A DNA stretch of 64,000 nt, taken from the NCBI GenBank assembly GCA_018127085.1, contig CM030724.1, positions 62,001-126,000 of the forward strand, written 5' to 3'. Origin of the DNA: Pneumocystis sp. 'macacae'. Lineage: Eukaryota; Ascomycota; Pneumocystomycetes; Pneumocystales; Pneumocystaceae. The position numbers and the translations under genes are program-made. The notes beneath the pieces are model-generated. The model worked only from the letters and a program-made list of their open reading frames with translations. It ran no database searches and was not told the origin of the DNA. Shown here piece after piece: positions 12,402-23,998 of this stretch. Each line of letters begins with the position of its first letter. Position 1 is the stretch's first letter.

Positions 12402-14066
12402 TTAGAAATGGTATTTTGAACCAAATTCGTATAATATATTGGATAGCTTTTGTGCACCATGACTTAATATTTCTCTTAAAAAAATATTAGTTTTATTTAA
12501 ATATGATTTTGATAATAACTTGATATTTTCAATATCATTATTTGTTCCAGTAAATTTTTGAATAAACTCTTTAGCTGATTCTTCAAAATTCCTATAATCC
12601 CGTGTATTTATATCATCTTCAGTTTCTCGTCCAAAATACTGAGTTGATGAAATAGATTGAGCACCACTAAATTCCTGTAAACGTGATTTAGCTTCTTCTT
12701 GAAGAAAAGAATCATATGAATTTCTTTCAAAATATCTATTTTTATTAATCAGTCTGTTTAATACAGAAATTATATAATTAACTGATCAGAAGAAATAGAT
12801 TTTTGTCCAAAAAATTTATCACGAGCATAAGTGATGTTATCTGAAATTATTAGTATTACTATTAGTAGCAAATATAAGAACATCCCATCACAAAAATTGC
12901 TAGTAGTCAATGTTTCTTTGGGAGATATATGACTACTTGTTTCAAATGATTTAGACTGACTTTCGGTTTGTCCAAAGCATAATTTTTGGAGTTTTCTGGG
13001 TTCATTTTTAATAGAATAATTAGCTTTCGAGGGTGGTTTCAAGTCGTGTAGATTTGATTTATTAGAATTATTTGGATCTTTTTTTTTTTCTGTCTTTATT
13101 TTATGTTCTTTAATAGTATTATTTAAATCGATAAAATTTTCTTGTTTCATGTTTTTTTCTACCTCATCAAAATCAATTGTTTCTGTTAGTTTTTTGGCTC
13201 CAAGTTTTTGAGTAAGTTTTGTTCCTAATCCTGATTTTTTATTTGTAGAAATATTTGATTTTAATTTAGATGTATTTAAAATATTAGTTGTTTTTGATGA
13301 ATTAGATTCTAATGGCTCTTCATAACCAGCAATTTTCTCATTTTCATGATTAATAGGAATTTTAGTTGGTAATGAAATTTTTGTATCAGATGCTGATACA
13401 GATTTTTGAGAGGTCTGATCATTCCATTGAGCAAAAAAGTCATCATTTGTGTTATCATCTTCTAAAGAATGTTCTTCATCTTTTATTAGAATATTCGGAT
13501 TACTATTAAGCATATTAGATGCTGAATTTTAAATGAAAAATTAATACGATTTAGAATCTAGAAGAGCTCTTTGCTTTAATTCATCTTTGTATAATGTGGC
13601 TATTTTACTAGTGTATTTTTCTTTCATATCTTTTGAAGTTAAAAATGAGGGCCCTCCATGTTTAGTAAAGTATTCTAATGCAGATAAATTTCCTCCTACT
13701 TTCATTATACGAAGTTGATCCCATGTCCATGAATCCAAAATAGTTGATCTTTTTGCTATAAATACATGTTTAAATCAATGAGGACAATAATTTACCTAAC
13801 GAATGATATATGGACACCTAAATTTCTATGAATCGAGCTACAATCTAAACAAATGTAAATTCCAAACGTTGTTGCTGCCCATGTTGCGCCATTTGCTCCA
13901 CAATCAAAACAGTTCTAAAAAATGTAAGTAACTGAAATTAATATGTATATCTTTGTTTTTTTTAATAATATATAAATTTTTATTTTTGACTTTTTACCTG
14001 GTTATGTTGTTGAGTTTTTAAAGTTGAAAAAAAAAATTGACTCTCTTGTCTAGAAGCATACTGCAT
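12402..14066 (-). CDS. ARFGAP2/3 family Arf GTPase-activating protein (Glo3-like)
   Basis: Stimulates Arf1 GTP hydrolysis on COPI vesicles. Predicted 463 residues from exons 13998-14066, 13796-13914, 13548-13748, 12892-13502, 12783-12840 and 12402-12735. The zinc finger is complete (CFDC, 16 residues, CLDC) and is followed by [12 protein letters not shown] with the catalytic Arg. The middle is Lys/Asn/Ser-rich. The end holds Glo3-type repeats: [26 protein letters not shown] and [12 protein letters not shown]. The 51-nt intron at 12841-12891 has a GTGATG donor and no in-frame stop, so it could also be retained. Some acceptor choices were decided by phase alone. Confidence 0.87.
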
Positions 14067-15806
14067 GTTCAATTGGACTTTTTTTAAAATGAAGATTAAT
14101 AAAGATAAAAAGAAAAGAGAATATATTTATTGTCTGTTTTTTTATTGTTTTGTTCGGATATTTTCAGATAAATTTCTACGTTAAAATCACTGATTTTTAA
14201 AATTAATGTATTTTAAAAGTTTTTAATTTTTGTATTAAAAAATATTGAAGTTCTAATGATGTTATGATTTTGATATTAAGTTATTTTAATTCTATAAGAT
14301 TATATGATTTTTATTGGTTTTTAAATTTAATATTTAGAAAAAAAAAAGGAAAAAAATATTATTGCTTAGGTGATATAAAATAAAGTTATAGAAATAATTT
14401 TTTTTGCTAGTTGAAATTTTTTAGTGGTTTTAATTAGCTTAAAACTGTTTGTATTGTGAGTATATTTATTTTATTAAGTAAAAATATGATTTTTTAAAAT
14501 ATATAAATTTTTAAAATTTTAATAAGTTGTGTTCAAAATGTTAATCTTTTGTTTTTAATTTTTTTTATAAATGTTTTACTTGAAAATATAAAAAATTAGT
14601 GGTTATTGTAAATGATTATTTGGTGATAATATTAGAATTTTTACTGAATTTTTATGGAATTTCTTAATTTGTAGTTTATATATATTTTAAACTGTTTTAT
14701 TAAATATTTTTAGTGTACAAATATTCTAAAATTGTTAAGGTTACTTTTTTTATTTTTATATTTTTTTAGTTTGTATTTAAAGAATAATTGAAGATTTTTA
14801 ATACTAATATTTACATTTTAATATTGTAATTACATATTATTTTTTATTTTTATAGAAATTTAACTAGGAAAAGTATTAGTAATTTATTTTATAGAACATG
14901 ATCAATAAATTTAAATTAGATTAAAAATGAGTTAAAAATTTGCTTTTTTTGGATTTTTGGGAGTTTAATATAATAAATACTATTTTTGAAAAGTTTAATT
15001 TATATTTAATTTTCTCATATTTTGTATGGTATTTTTAAATAGTTTTTCTAATACTGAATTTATAAATTTGAGCTTTCATTAATATACTTTTGTAATAATT
15101 CTCTGTATAAATTTAATTAATAAAAATATGTTTATAGAAATAAAAATATTTATTTATAATTTTTAATTAATTTTAACAGTTTTAATATTTTTAAAATATC
15201 TTTTTTAAGATTGAAAGTTGGTATTAAACAAATAAATGTTTACTTTTGTATGTAATTTTGATAATATGTTATTGTTAATTTTTAATTTTTATGAGTTATG
15301 AAATTAATGTTTATAGATTAAATACTATAATTTTAAAATTTTGCTATTATTTTAAGGGTTTTATTTGTTTTTTTAGTTTATTCTTTAGTTTTAATGAATT
15401 AAAATGTTTATTTTATTAGATGTTAAAACTTCTTGGTATTCTTTAGAATTGTATTTATTTTTTGATTTTAATGATTTAAAGGTTTTTTAAATTACAATTT
15501 TATGATTATTGTTATATATAAATTAGAAATAATAAAATTTACTATTTTTAAAAAATATGAATAGTACGTGTCAATGTTTAATTTTATAAATAAATTTAGA
15601 ATATTTGGATTATGATAATTGTTGAATTCTATAGAAAAATGTATCTTAAAAACAAAATTATAATTTAGAATAAAAAATGATAAGTTTACTATTGTTTGAG
15701 TTAAAAAAAAAAACGATTTTTTGAAATATTTTAATGACATTAAGATTAACATGTTATCAAAAATATGCCATGTAAATTATAATACACTGAAATTTATTAT
15801 TTTAAA
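14067..15806. other. Long gene-free AT-rich block
   Basis: About 1.7 kb between the Glo3-like start and the Sed5 stop. Almost entirely A/T, with clear T and G excess on the plus strand: in 14221-14280 I count 8 G and 1 C, and in 14401-14460 12 G and 3 C. The only sizeable ORF (15492-15752, minus) is a low-complexity Phe/Ile/Asn string and was rejected. No RNA gene recognised. Confidence 0.6.
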
Positions 15807-16934
15807 TTAACTTATTATAACAAAAAGTAAAAAGAAAACAGTTAATATTCCGAATACCTATCTTAATCAGTTTAAAAGAGACTATTAAGTAAAGCTAACT
15901 TTTAACATAAGCCACTTATTATTACTAATTTTTTGATAATATTTTAAGAGTTCTTGTTGTGCTGAGCTTACACTGCTAATTACATCATCTGTATTAGCAC
16001 TAATTCTTTGAACGGTCTCTCGTTGTTCTGCTACCATTTGAGCGAGTTGGGAAAAAATAGATCCTAGTTCATGAATTGTTGATTCTATATTTTGAATTGC
16101 TGATGAACGAGAATCTATATACGATTTTTGTTCTTCTAACAATTCCATTTGCTGAAATGAATCATGTGGAAATGTTTTATTATTAAAGTTTTCATCATTC
16201 ATGTTTAAAACAAGATAATCTGTTTTAGATTCAATAAATTGTGTATTACTGTCTTTACAATCGTATCCTACGTAAAAAGGGAATTTGTATTTTTTTTCTA
16301 CAACTTCTGAATGTGTTGTAGTTGCCATAAATTGTTCGCTTCTTTTTTTATTTGCTTTCATATTCTTTAAAGTAGATAGTTAGAATTTTATAAATTTGGA
16401 GAAATAAAATATTACCCTTGTTCGTATCTCTAATACGTTTTTGAATGTTATACTTGTATTCGCTAATTTGTTTTGCAAAAGAGAGATTACGTTTTCTGAA
16501 TGTTGGTATTCTTTGCTTTTGTTTTTATTATTCTTTGATTTTTGTTTATTAAGGTATTCACGAAGATTTGAAATCTCTGAGTTCAGATTTTCAATATCAT
16601 GTTTTATAATATATATTAATTCTGAAATTTCACTAGGCTTATCATCAAATAACGTTTTTCTTTTAGCCACTAAAATTCGTAAATTTTTCAAGTAATAACA
16701 ATAAAGAACAAAATATTTACACTGTGCTAGTCTTTGTAATTTTTCTCCAGTTTTATTGATATCCTTAGCTATTTTGCTTGCTATGTTTCCAAAGTCATTT
16801 TTGACATGCTTCTTTGATTCGTTTATGTTTATGGTTTCCTTATGTTGAGAATAAATTCTTTTCGCTTCTTTTAAATTTCTTTTTAGTGTTAATGCACAAG
16901 CATGAAATTCCTTTGTACGATCTTGAATAGACAT
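15807..16934 (-). CDS. SED5: Syntaxin-5 family Qa-SNARE (Sed5)
   Basis: The cis-Golgi t-SNARE. Predicted 327 residues from exons 16721-16934, 16416-16669, 15900-16364 and 15807-15857. It starts with SIQDRTKEFHACALTLKR, the Sed5 N-terminal peptide region, then a helical Habc domain, the linker EIRTRNMKANKKRSEQF, and a SNARE motif with IESTIHELGSIFSQLAQMV and central Gln. The last small exon supplies a 16-residue membrane anchor (VFGILTVFFLLFVIIS) that is missed if the preceding 42-nt intron is ignored. It shares a very short divergent promoter with FAS. Confidence 0.93.
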
Positions 16935-16971
16935 TTAAAATTTATATTTTTTCTACAATATTTCGTCGATT
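16935..16971. promoter_or_regulatory. Extremely short divergent spacer, SED5 / FAS
   Basis: Only 37 bp separate the two start codons. Core promoter elements must overlap the opposite gene's 5' region or first exon, unless FAS starts at the next in-frame Met (16987). Confidence 0.45.
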
Positions 16972-19348
16972 ATGTTAATTTTAAAAATGAGGCTTAAATT
17001 AATAAATTTGAGAATAATTCCTTTTTATCAAATTTATGGTTTTAAACCAGTAGCAAAGATAATATTTAGAAAAAATATTTATTCATTAAAATTCAATAAA
17101 GATCAAGATTTAATTCATATTCATTCGTTAGCTTTAAAATCTATTGTAGGAAAGAATTTATGGGCTCAAAAGTTACTTCAGCCTGTATTTCTTACTCTTA
17201 GTTTTAGAAAAAATACCAATTTTATAGGGAATTTAGATGATTTGTCTTCTTCTATAGATTATACAATAGTTTATAAAGAAGTGTATAAATTAGTTGAAAA
17301 TTCTAAGTTTGAAGATTTAGTGGATTTATCTAATAAGATTTCAGAACTTGTTTTTAGTCAAAAGTGTAAAGCTAATTGGGTTAAAGTAAAGATTGAAGTT
17401 CCTAAAGGAAACTTATTTGCAGAAACAGGATTGCAAGTTATAAGAAGAAAAGATGGTATTGTAGAAGCAGATGACCAATTTTTTGTAAAAAAATTAAGTC
17501 TTTTTACAATCATAGGTATGAACTCAGAAGAAATGGTCAATAAACAAAATATTGTTATTAATTTAATATTATACAAATCACCTATAAATTTAGATCGAAA
17601 TTATTCTATTATACATATGTATAATATTGAAAAAGTTTTAAAAGAAATTATCAAAGTTTGATAAATCTTTATGTCAACAAATTCACTGATGAATTAAGTA
17701 TGTAGAAAGTTCGTCTTTCAAAACTATAGAGGCTCTTGCATTATCAATAGCAAGAATTTCATGTATCTTACATAATATTGAAAAGATAAAAGTAAATGTA
17801 GAGAAACCTAGTGCTTTGGCCTTTGCTAGATCTGCGGGTGTTGAAATTGTTAGATCACGATCTTGTTTTTTTTCTGATGAATATATTAACTCCAAAGGAT
17901 CTATTGATAATGATGCTATTTATATAGCGTTAGGTAGTAATCTTGGGAATAAAGTGAAATTTATTTCAGATGCCATTGAAAAAATGTCTATTAAAGGAAT
18001 AAAGATTTTAAAAACATCTATGTTGTATGAATCAAAACCTATGTATTTTGAAAATCAACCGGTATTTTATAATGCCGTATGTAAGGTTCATAATATTCTT
18101 CTTCTCGATTACTATTATTCTAATGATTTAAGGTAGAAACTTCTTTGAGTCCTGAACAGCTTTTGGTCGAGTTAAAAACAATTGAAAAAGAGCTTGGACG
18201 TTTTAGGACTGTTGATAAAGGCCCTCGATGTATTGATTTAGATATTATTTTTTTTCGCAGGGAAATAATTAACTCTGAATCATTGACTATTCCTCATCCT
18301 CAAGTACTCGAACGTCCATTTGTTTTAAAACCCCTTTGTGAGTAAGTAATATATAAATAGAATAATTATTTTTTAATTAAAAGCTAGCGTGTCTAATAAT
18401 CTTGTTCATCCTGTTACTGGTTTTCCTATAGTTTTTTATCTTAAGAAAGCGGTTGATCTTGGTATTAAACCAGTTTTACCATTTTTACATAAAAATAAAA
18501 GTATAAATTTTAGCTTTGAATCTTATAAAGCTCCTACCTATCTTATGGGTATTCTAAATCTTACACCTGATTCTTTTTTTGATGGAGGTGTTCATTCATA
18601 TGATTCAATAATAATGGATGTAAAAAATTTTATAAACGCTGGAGCAACAATAATTGATATTGGTGGGCAGTCCACACGCCCTGGTTCTCATATTATTTCT
18701 TTAGAAGAAGAGATTTCTCGGGTTATTCCTGCTATAAAATATCTCTTAAAAGTGTATCCTGATATTTTAGTAAGTATAGATACTTTTCGTTCTGAGGTTG
18801 CAGAACAAGCAATTAGAGTTGGTGCTAGTTTTGTTAATGATATAAGTGGAGGAAGACGTGATTCAAAAATGTTCAATGTAATTGCAAAGTTGAGAGTTCC
18901 AATATGTATAATGCACATGAGAGGCGATTTTTCAACTATGGATAACTTAACTGATTATGGTACTGATATTATAAAACAAATTACTAAAGAACTAGAAGAA
19001 CTACTTACTTTTGCTGAAAGTTCGGGTATTCCTCGATGGAATATTATTTTAGATCCTGGGTTAGGATTCGCTAAAACTCCCTATCAAAATATGGAATTGT
19101 TAAGAAGATTCAATGAATTAAAATCTCAGAATTGTTTTAGTGGTTTACCTTGGTTACTTGGCCCAAGTCGTAAAAGATTTACAGGATATGTTACAGGTGA
19201 TGCTGTACCAAAAGATAGGATTTGGGGTACTGCTGCTGCGGTTGCTGCATCTGTTTTAGGAGGTTGTGATATTATACGGGTTCATGATGTTTATGAAATG
19301 TATAAAGTTTCAAGAACTTTGGATGCTATTTGGAAAGGGGTTTATTGA
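16972..19348 (+). CDS. FAS: Folic acid synthesis multifunctional protein: dihydroneopterin aldolase, HPPK and dihydropteroate synthase
   Basis: Carries three consecutive steps of folate synthesis; DHPS is the sulfonamide/dapsone target. Predicted 746 residues from exons 16972-17655, 17699-18085, 18133-18341 and 18388-19348. Two DHNA-like halves come first (about residues 1-290; the second ends in SSSFKTIEALALSIA), then HPPK (AIYIALGSNLGNK, RCIDLDIIFF, IPHPQVLERPFVLKP), then DHPS (MGILNLTPDSFFDGG, IIDIGGQSTRPGS, LDPGLGFAKT, GPSRKRF). As I recall, published Pneumocystis FAS is about 740 residues; the alternative start at 16987 would give 741. The last intron needs the acceptor CTAG at 18387, since the nearer AG would create a stop. 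Confidence 0.97.
18674..18682 (+). other. DHPS sulfa-resistance codons, wild-type Thr-Arg-Pro
   Basis: ACA CGC CCT encodes Thr-Arg-Pro at residues 523-525 of this model, within GGQSTRPGS. These correspond to the Thr55 and Pro57 positions (Thr517/Pro519 in full-length numbering) whose Ala and Ser changes are associated with sulfa exposure in P. jirovecii. Both are wild type here. Confidence 0.9.
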
Positions 19349-19711
19349 ATTCTTTATTATTATTTATTTGTGGATTATTATATATATAATATTTTGGTTG
19401 ATTATAAATGTCATTTATATTTAAATATTATTTGTGAAAATTAATAATTTATAATAAAGAATATTTTTTGATTTTTGAAATGTAGTCGTTTGATAAATTA
19501 TATATTTATAAGTAGGCTTTTTGGTTTTAAAATTAAATTGAAAATATTATAATATTAAAGTATTATTATGAATTTAAAAAAGAGTAGCAATATTTTAATT
19601 ATTATATAGGTTTTTTTTCAAATATAAAATTTGCGTTTTTTATGATTATATATTCATCATGTCAAATGGAATGTTAAGTATTTACTCTTATAGATACTTA
19701 AACGTGATTAT
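19349..19711. other. Spacer with probable promoter of Thp3-like gene
   Basis: About 360 bp of AT-rich sequence. An ATG at 19658 opens a short frame but could not be joined to the downstream gene by a plausible intron. Confidence 0.45.
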
Positions 19712-21302
19712 ATGCTGAAATTTACAGAGTATGGTTCCGTTAGTATAAAAAAGCCTTTAAGTAAATTAAAACCGGGAAATGTTTTTGGGTCTACTGAGGA
19801 AATATCAAATTCTCAAACTTTTGTAAGAAAAAAGATTCAATGGCCTGATTCATTGAAAGAATTTGTTGGGAGGTGTTTTGAAAATTGTTCTGATAAGGAT
19901 AGACCTTTTATAGAAAAAGAACTTAAAGAGATCATTACTAAGGCTTTTGAAGATGATACCGTTTTTTCTATTGATTGGGACAAAATTGAGCTGAATGCTC
20001 TTAAAAAGGAGAGAAAGCAGTTTAATGAATATTTCCAGAAAAGTAAAACGAATAAGTTCGTACTTTGTTATATATATGCTTTAAATTAAAAAAATCTAGA
20101 ATGAAAACTGAACGATCTAATCTTAATACTTTTAAAGTATTAGAAGATGAACATCAAAAAGAAAAAAGGATTAAACGATTTGAAGAAAAGGATATAGTTA
20201 AAGCTTCAAATGATGTAGCAAACGTCGATGCATGTTCTCATCGCTCTGTATTGTATTTTAATGTTTTTAATCATCCTTATTTTATTAGGATGTAATTGAT
20301 TGGGATGAACATACTATAGTTGGAAGATGTCAACAGCTGGAGAAGAAATATTTGCGTCTTACTTCAGCACCTGATCCTGAAACAGTTAGACCTTTATCTG
20401 TATTAAAAAAGACTTTGGAATTTTTAAAGACTAAATGGAAAGAAGAAAATAATTACCTTTATATATGTGATCAATTCAAGTCATTAAGGCAAGATCTCAT
20501 TGTGCAAAGAATTAAAAATGATTTTACTGTGATGGTATATGAAATTCATGCTCGAATAGCTCTTGAAAAGGTATGTTGTATGTATAGATATAAATATATA
20601 TGCATAATATTTTAGGGTGATTTAGGAGAATATAATCAATGTCAGACACAGGTATATTTAGAAAAAAAATATTTTAGTTTGTTAAATTATAGTTAGCTTT
20701 TTTCATTATATAGTTATAATCTTCCTGGTCATCCTGATGAATTTTTAGCTTATCGTATTCTTTACCTTTTACATACGCGAAATAAATCAGGTTTTTTTAG
20801 TTTTTTATATTTTCTATTAATTTATTTTATAGATATTCATGAAATACTTTTGAAACTTAGTGAAAAAGAGAGAAAAAATAAAGCAATAAAACACGCTTTG
20901 GATGTAAGAACTGCACTTGGAACATCTAATTATCATTTATTGTTTAAGCTATATTTGGATGCACCAAATATGGGAGGTTATTTAATGGATCGTTTTGTAG
21001 AAAGAGAAAGGGTTATTGCTTTGTGTAAGATGTTCAAAGCGTGAGTCTTATTGTTATAGTTTATTATATTGCTTAATAATAAAAGATATCGACCAAGTTT
21101 AAGTTTGAAATTTTTATGTCAGGAGTTATCATTTGAAAATGAATCTAGATGTTTTGAATTTTTAATGGAACGGTGTAATAAGGATGTTTTCATGCGTGAT
21201 GAGAAAAGCAAATTTTTACATATTAATACCAAAAATGCTCTTGAATATTTTGAACAAGCTAGATTGAAAAACAAAGTTATTGATATTAAAGGACAATTAT
21301 AG
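19712..21302 (+). CDS. SAC3/GANP-domain protein, Thp3/LENG8-like
   Basis: Predicted 442 residues from exons 19712-20055, 20100-20247, 20289-20570, 20616-20651, 20697-20790, 20833-21040 and 21086-21302. After a variable N-terminus come [16 protein letters not shown], then [38 protein letters not shown], the SAC3 core [17 protein letters not shown] and [20 protein letters not shown], and a helical C-terminal part. Thp3 forms a Csn12-containing complex linked to transcription elongation and splicing. Exon 4 is only 36 nt. The start is the least certain point; an upstream coding exon cannot be excluded. Confidence 0.85.
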
Positions 21303-21530
21303 TAATTTAAATTAGTGTTTTTATATAAATTATAAGAGTTATGAGTACTTTTAAATTAGCTTTTACTTATGATAATCTTAAATATTTAAGTTTTTTTATA
21401 ATTTATTTTTTATATGTTTTACGAAATTTTTTTTTTAATTTCAAGTGGTTTATTATAAAATTATAAAAAAATAAAAAAAAAATATTTGTAATTGTTTTAG
21501 GCGAATCGGTGCCATTTCAGAGATTGTGTT

Positions 21531-23345
21531 ATGGTTAAAGTATTTTTATAAATATTGATTATTATTATATTTATCTAACATGTTAAGTCTCGTAAATTAA
21601 AAAATACTGACCGTCAAGATTCATTAGGTATTCGAATAAAATCAGCTATTTCTATTGAGCCTCCAAAGAAAGTTATTAGGGCACTTTATGATTATGTTTC
21701 TCAGTCTTCAGTTGAACTTGCATTTTCTAAAGGTGATTTTTTTCATGTGATAGGTAATGAAAATGATGAGAATTGGTATGAAGCATGTAATCCTGCAACT
21801 AATGTACGTGGTCTTGTTCCAGTATCTTATTTTCAGGTCTTAGGACGCACTGAGAAAGATAGTTTGCATATTAGAAATTCTGAGAAATTAAATGAAAAAA
21901 ATCATGTTATTGAGACTCCAGTAAGGAATCAGTCTTTATATGGAGTTGTTCAATATGATTTTCATGCAGAGAGACCTGATGAGCTTGAGGCTCAAGCTGG
22001 GGAAGCTATTATAGTGATTGCACAGTCAAACCATGAATGGTTTGTAGCTAAACCAATAGGTAGATTAGGTGGTCCAGGTCTTATTCCTATTTCTTTTATA
22101 GAGATTAGAGATTTTTCTACGGGGAAAGCTGTTACTAATGTTCAGGAACTTGTAGATAGTATGGCAATCCCAAGAGTTGAAGAATGGAAGAAAATGACTG
22201 CTGAGTATAAGAATAATAGTATTTCTCTTGGTAAATTTGATTTTAATGAGAAATCTTCTAATAAAGACAATTCTGTCCCTCAAAATACTCAAAGTGTTAA
22301 TTGTTTAAAGAAATGTATGCATAATACTAAATTGGTTTCTGGGTCTTTTTGTAATAATGAGTATATTTGTGTGATTTCTTCACGTGTTATTAAACATGTT
22401 TATATTAATGAGGGATACCAGTATCTTGTTCATGCTGAGATGGAAAATTCATGTTATCGTAGTTTATTTAGACATTATGAGGATTTTTATAATTTGCAAG
22501 TGATGTTGCTTGAAGAATTTCCGGTAGAGGCTGGTAGAACAGGTGGGCGACGTATATTACCATATATGCCAGTGCCTTTATCCTATGTTGATGACCAAAT
22601 TTCTCAAAGAAGATGTATTGATTTAGATACTTATTTGAGAGATCTTTGTAGATTGCCATCTTATATTAAACGAAGTTCTTTAGTAACAGGTTTTTTTCTT
22701 TTAAGGGAAGCTGATACAGAGTCTAATACGCCTATAACAATTCAGTTGTCTAGTTCTGAGTTTTCTGGTAAAGTATCTGAAAATTCCGAGTCATATGGTT
22801 CTTTTTTAAATGATAATGATGTATCTTTGTTTCCAACCAGTTCTAAAAAATCTATTTCAGAAAGTCTGTTATCATCTAATGCATTTTCTTTGCCTGTATC
22901 TTCAGGGGATTTTGGGTTTAGTTCTAATACGAAGCCTTCTGAGTCAGGATATGACTCCGAGTTATCTAAATTGAGTGAAGTATTTCGGAAGTCATCTATT
23001 TCAAAAAATGAATATATTTATCCTTGTGTTTCTCAAACAGTTTTAAAGGAATGTCAGACTCAGGATCTCAAAATGCCACAAGATAATATTTTTCATGGTG
23101 GAATTCATTCAGATTCTCTTTATATTAAAATAAAAATATTTTTTGCAGATGATCTTATTGCAATTCGTGTACCACGGCAAATTACATTTATTCAACTTAT
23201 GGAAAAACTTCAAGATCGTTTAGGTATAGTGATAAAATCTTTGCGATATAAAGAAATAAATAATCATTCATGTTTTATAAAATGCGATGATGATTTACGG
23301 GACGCAATAAATCAAAATTCAAAATTGGTTTTGTATGTTGAATAA
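21531..23345 (+). CDS. Bem1/Scd2-type polarity scaffold
   Basis: Binds Cdc42, its exchange factor and PAK kinase during polarised growth. Predicted 588 residues from exons 21531-21539 and 21588-23345; the first exon codes only Met-Val-Lys. Domains in order: SH3 (about 30-90; VIRALYDYVSQSS, ENWYEACNP, GLVPVSYF), SH3 (about 120-180; VVQYDFHAERPDELEAQ, LIPISFIEI), PX (about 260-355; LFRHYEDFYNLQ, RILPYMPVPL), a Ser-rich linker, and PB1 at the end (IKIKIFFADDLIAIRVP, LRYKEIN, DDDLRDAI). Domain order and the text EPPKKVIRALYDY match fission yeast Scd2 closely. Confidence 0.95.
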
Positions 23346-23998
23346 TATATTTAATGAGTTTAGGATATGATATTTTATAATGATAACAGGTTTTCTACTA
23401 ATGTTCTATATGTCTTAAGATTAAAAATCTTGTAATTAACATAATATTTTCTCAATATAGTTATGCATTTTTGATTAATTTTAGATAATATGTATTAATA
23501 TGTATATAAACATATAGAAATCAAATAGAGAAAATGAGTCTGATCTTTTTATCTTTTGTTGTTCGTATGGTGTATGTAGTTTGTAGAGTTAAATATTCTT
23601 GTTTTAATGAAAATATTGATATTTTAATTTTTCATAATTTGATTTCTTGATTTTTGAAAAATACTTAATTTCGCGATAATTTTACTAGAAAAATATCTAG
23701 CAATCTGTAGGCAATTATAGATTATGCAAAAATATATTTATTGAGTTTGTTTTTGGTGGTTTTAAATAATATATATATTGTTTATAATGAAAATAAAATT
23801 TTAGTTTCCAGATTGGAAATTAATGTTTTTAAATATATATGATTTAAATATATTGATACGATTATATTAAATTTTGGTATTATTTTAAGAGTTAACATCT
23901 TGTTAATGAATCATTTAATGATATTATATAAATAAAATGTACACATAACTTATTTCTGATAGATTTAAATATATGTTATAATTTGTATAATTAAAAAG
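23346..23998. other. Gene-free convergent spacer
   Basis: About 650 bp between the 3' ends of the Bem1-like and ChAP genes. AT-rich; nothing recognised. Confidence 0.55.

Noticed and set aside
15492..15752. 86-codon ORF on the minus strand
   Set aside because: Low-complexity Phe/Ile/Asn string in a gene-free AT block, no domain, no exon-like neighbours; expected by chance at this composition.
16441..16695. 84-codon plus-strand ORF
   Set aside because: Antisense of the SED5 Habc exon, no family text.
19658..19711. Upstream ATG and mini-exon for the Thp3-like gene
   Set aside because: The only possible intron would be about 21 nt and leads to a stop; start kept at 19712.
22065..22659. Two minus-strand ORFs inside the Bem1-like gene
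   Set aside because: Antisense shadows; the plus strand encodes intact SH3 and PX domains.
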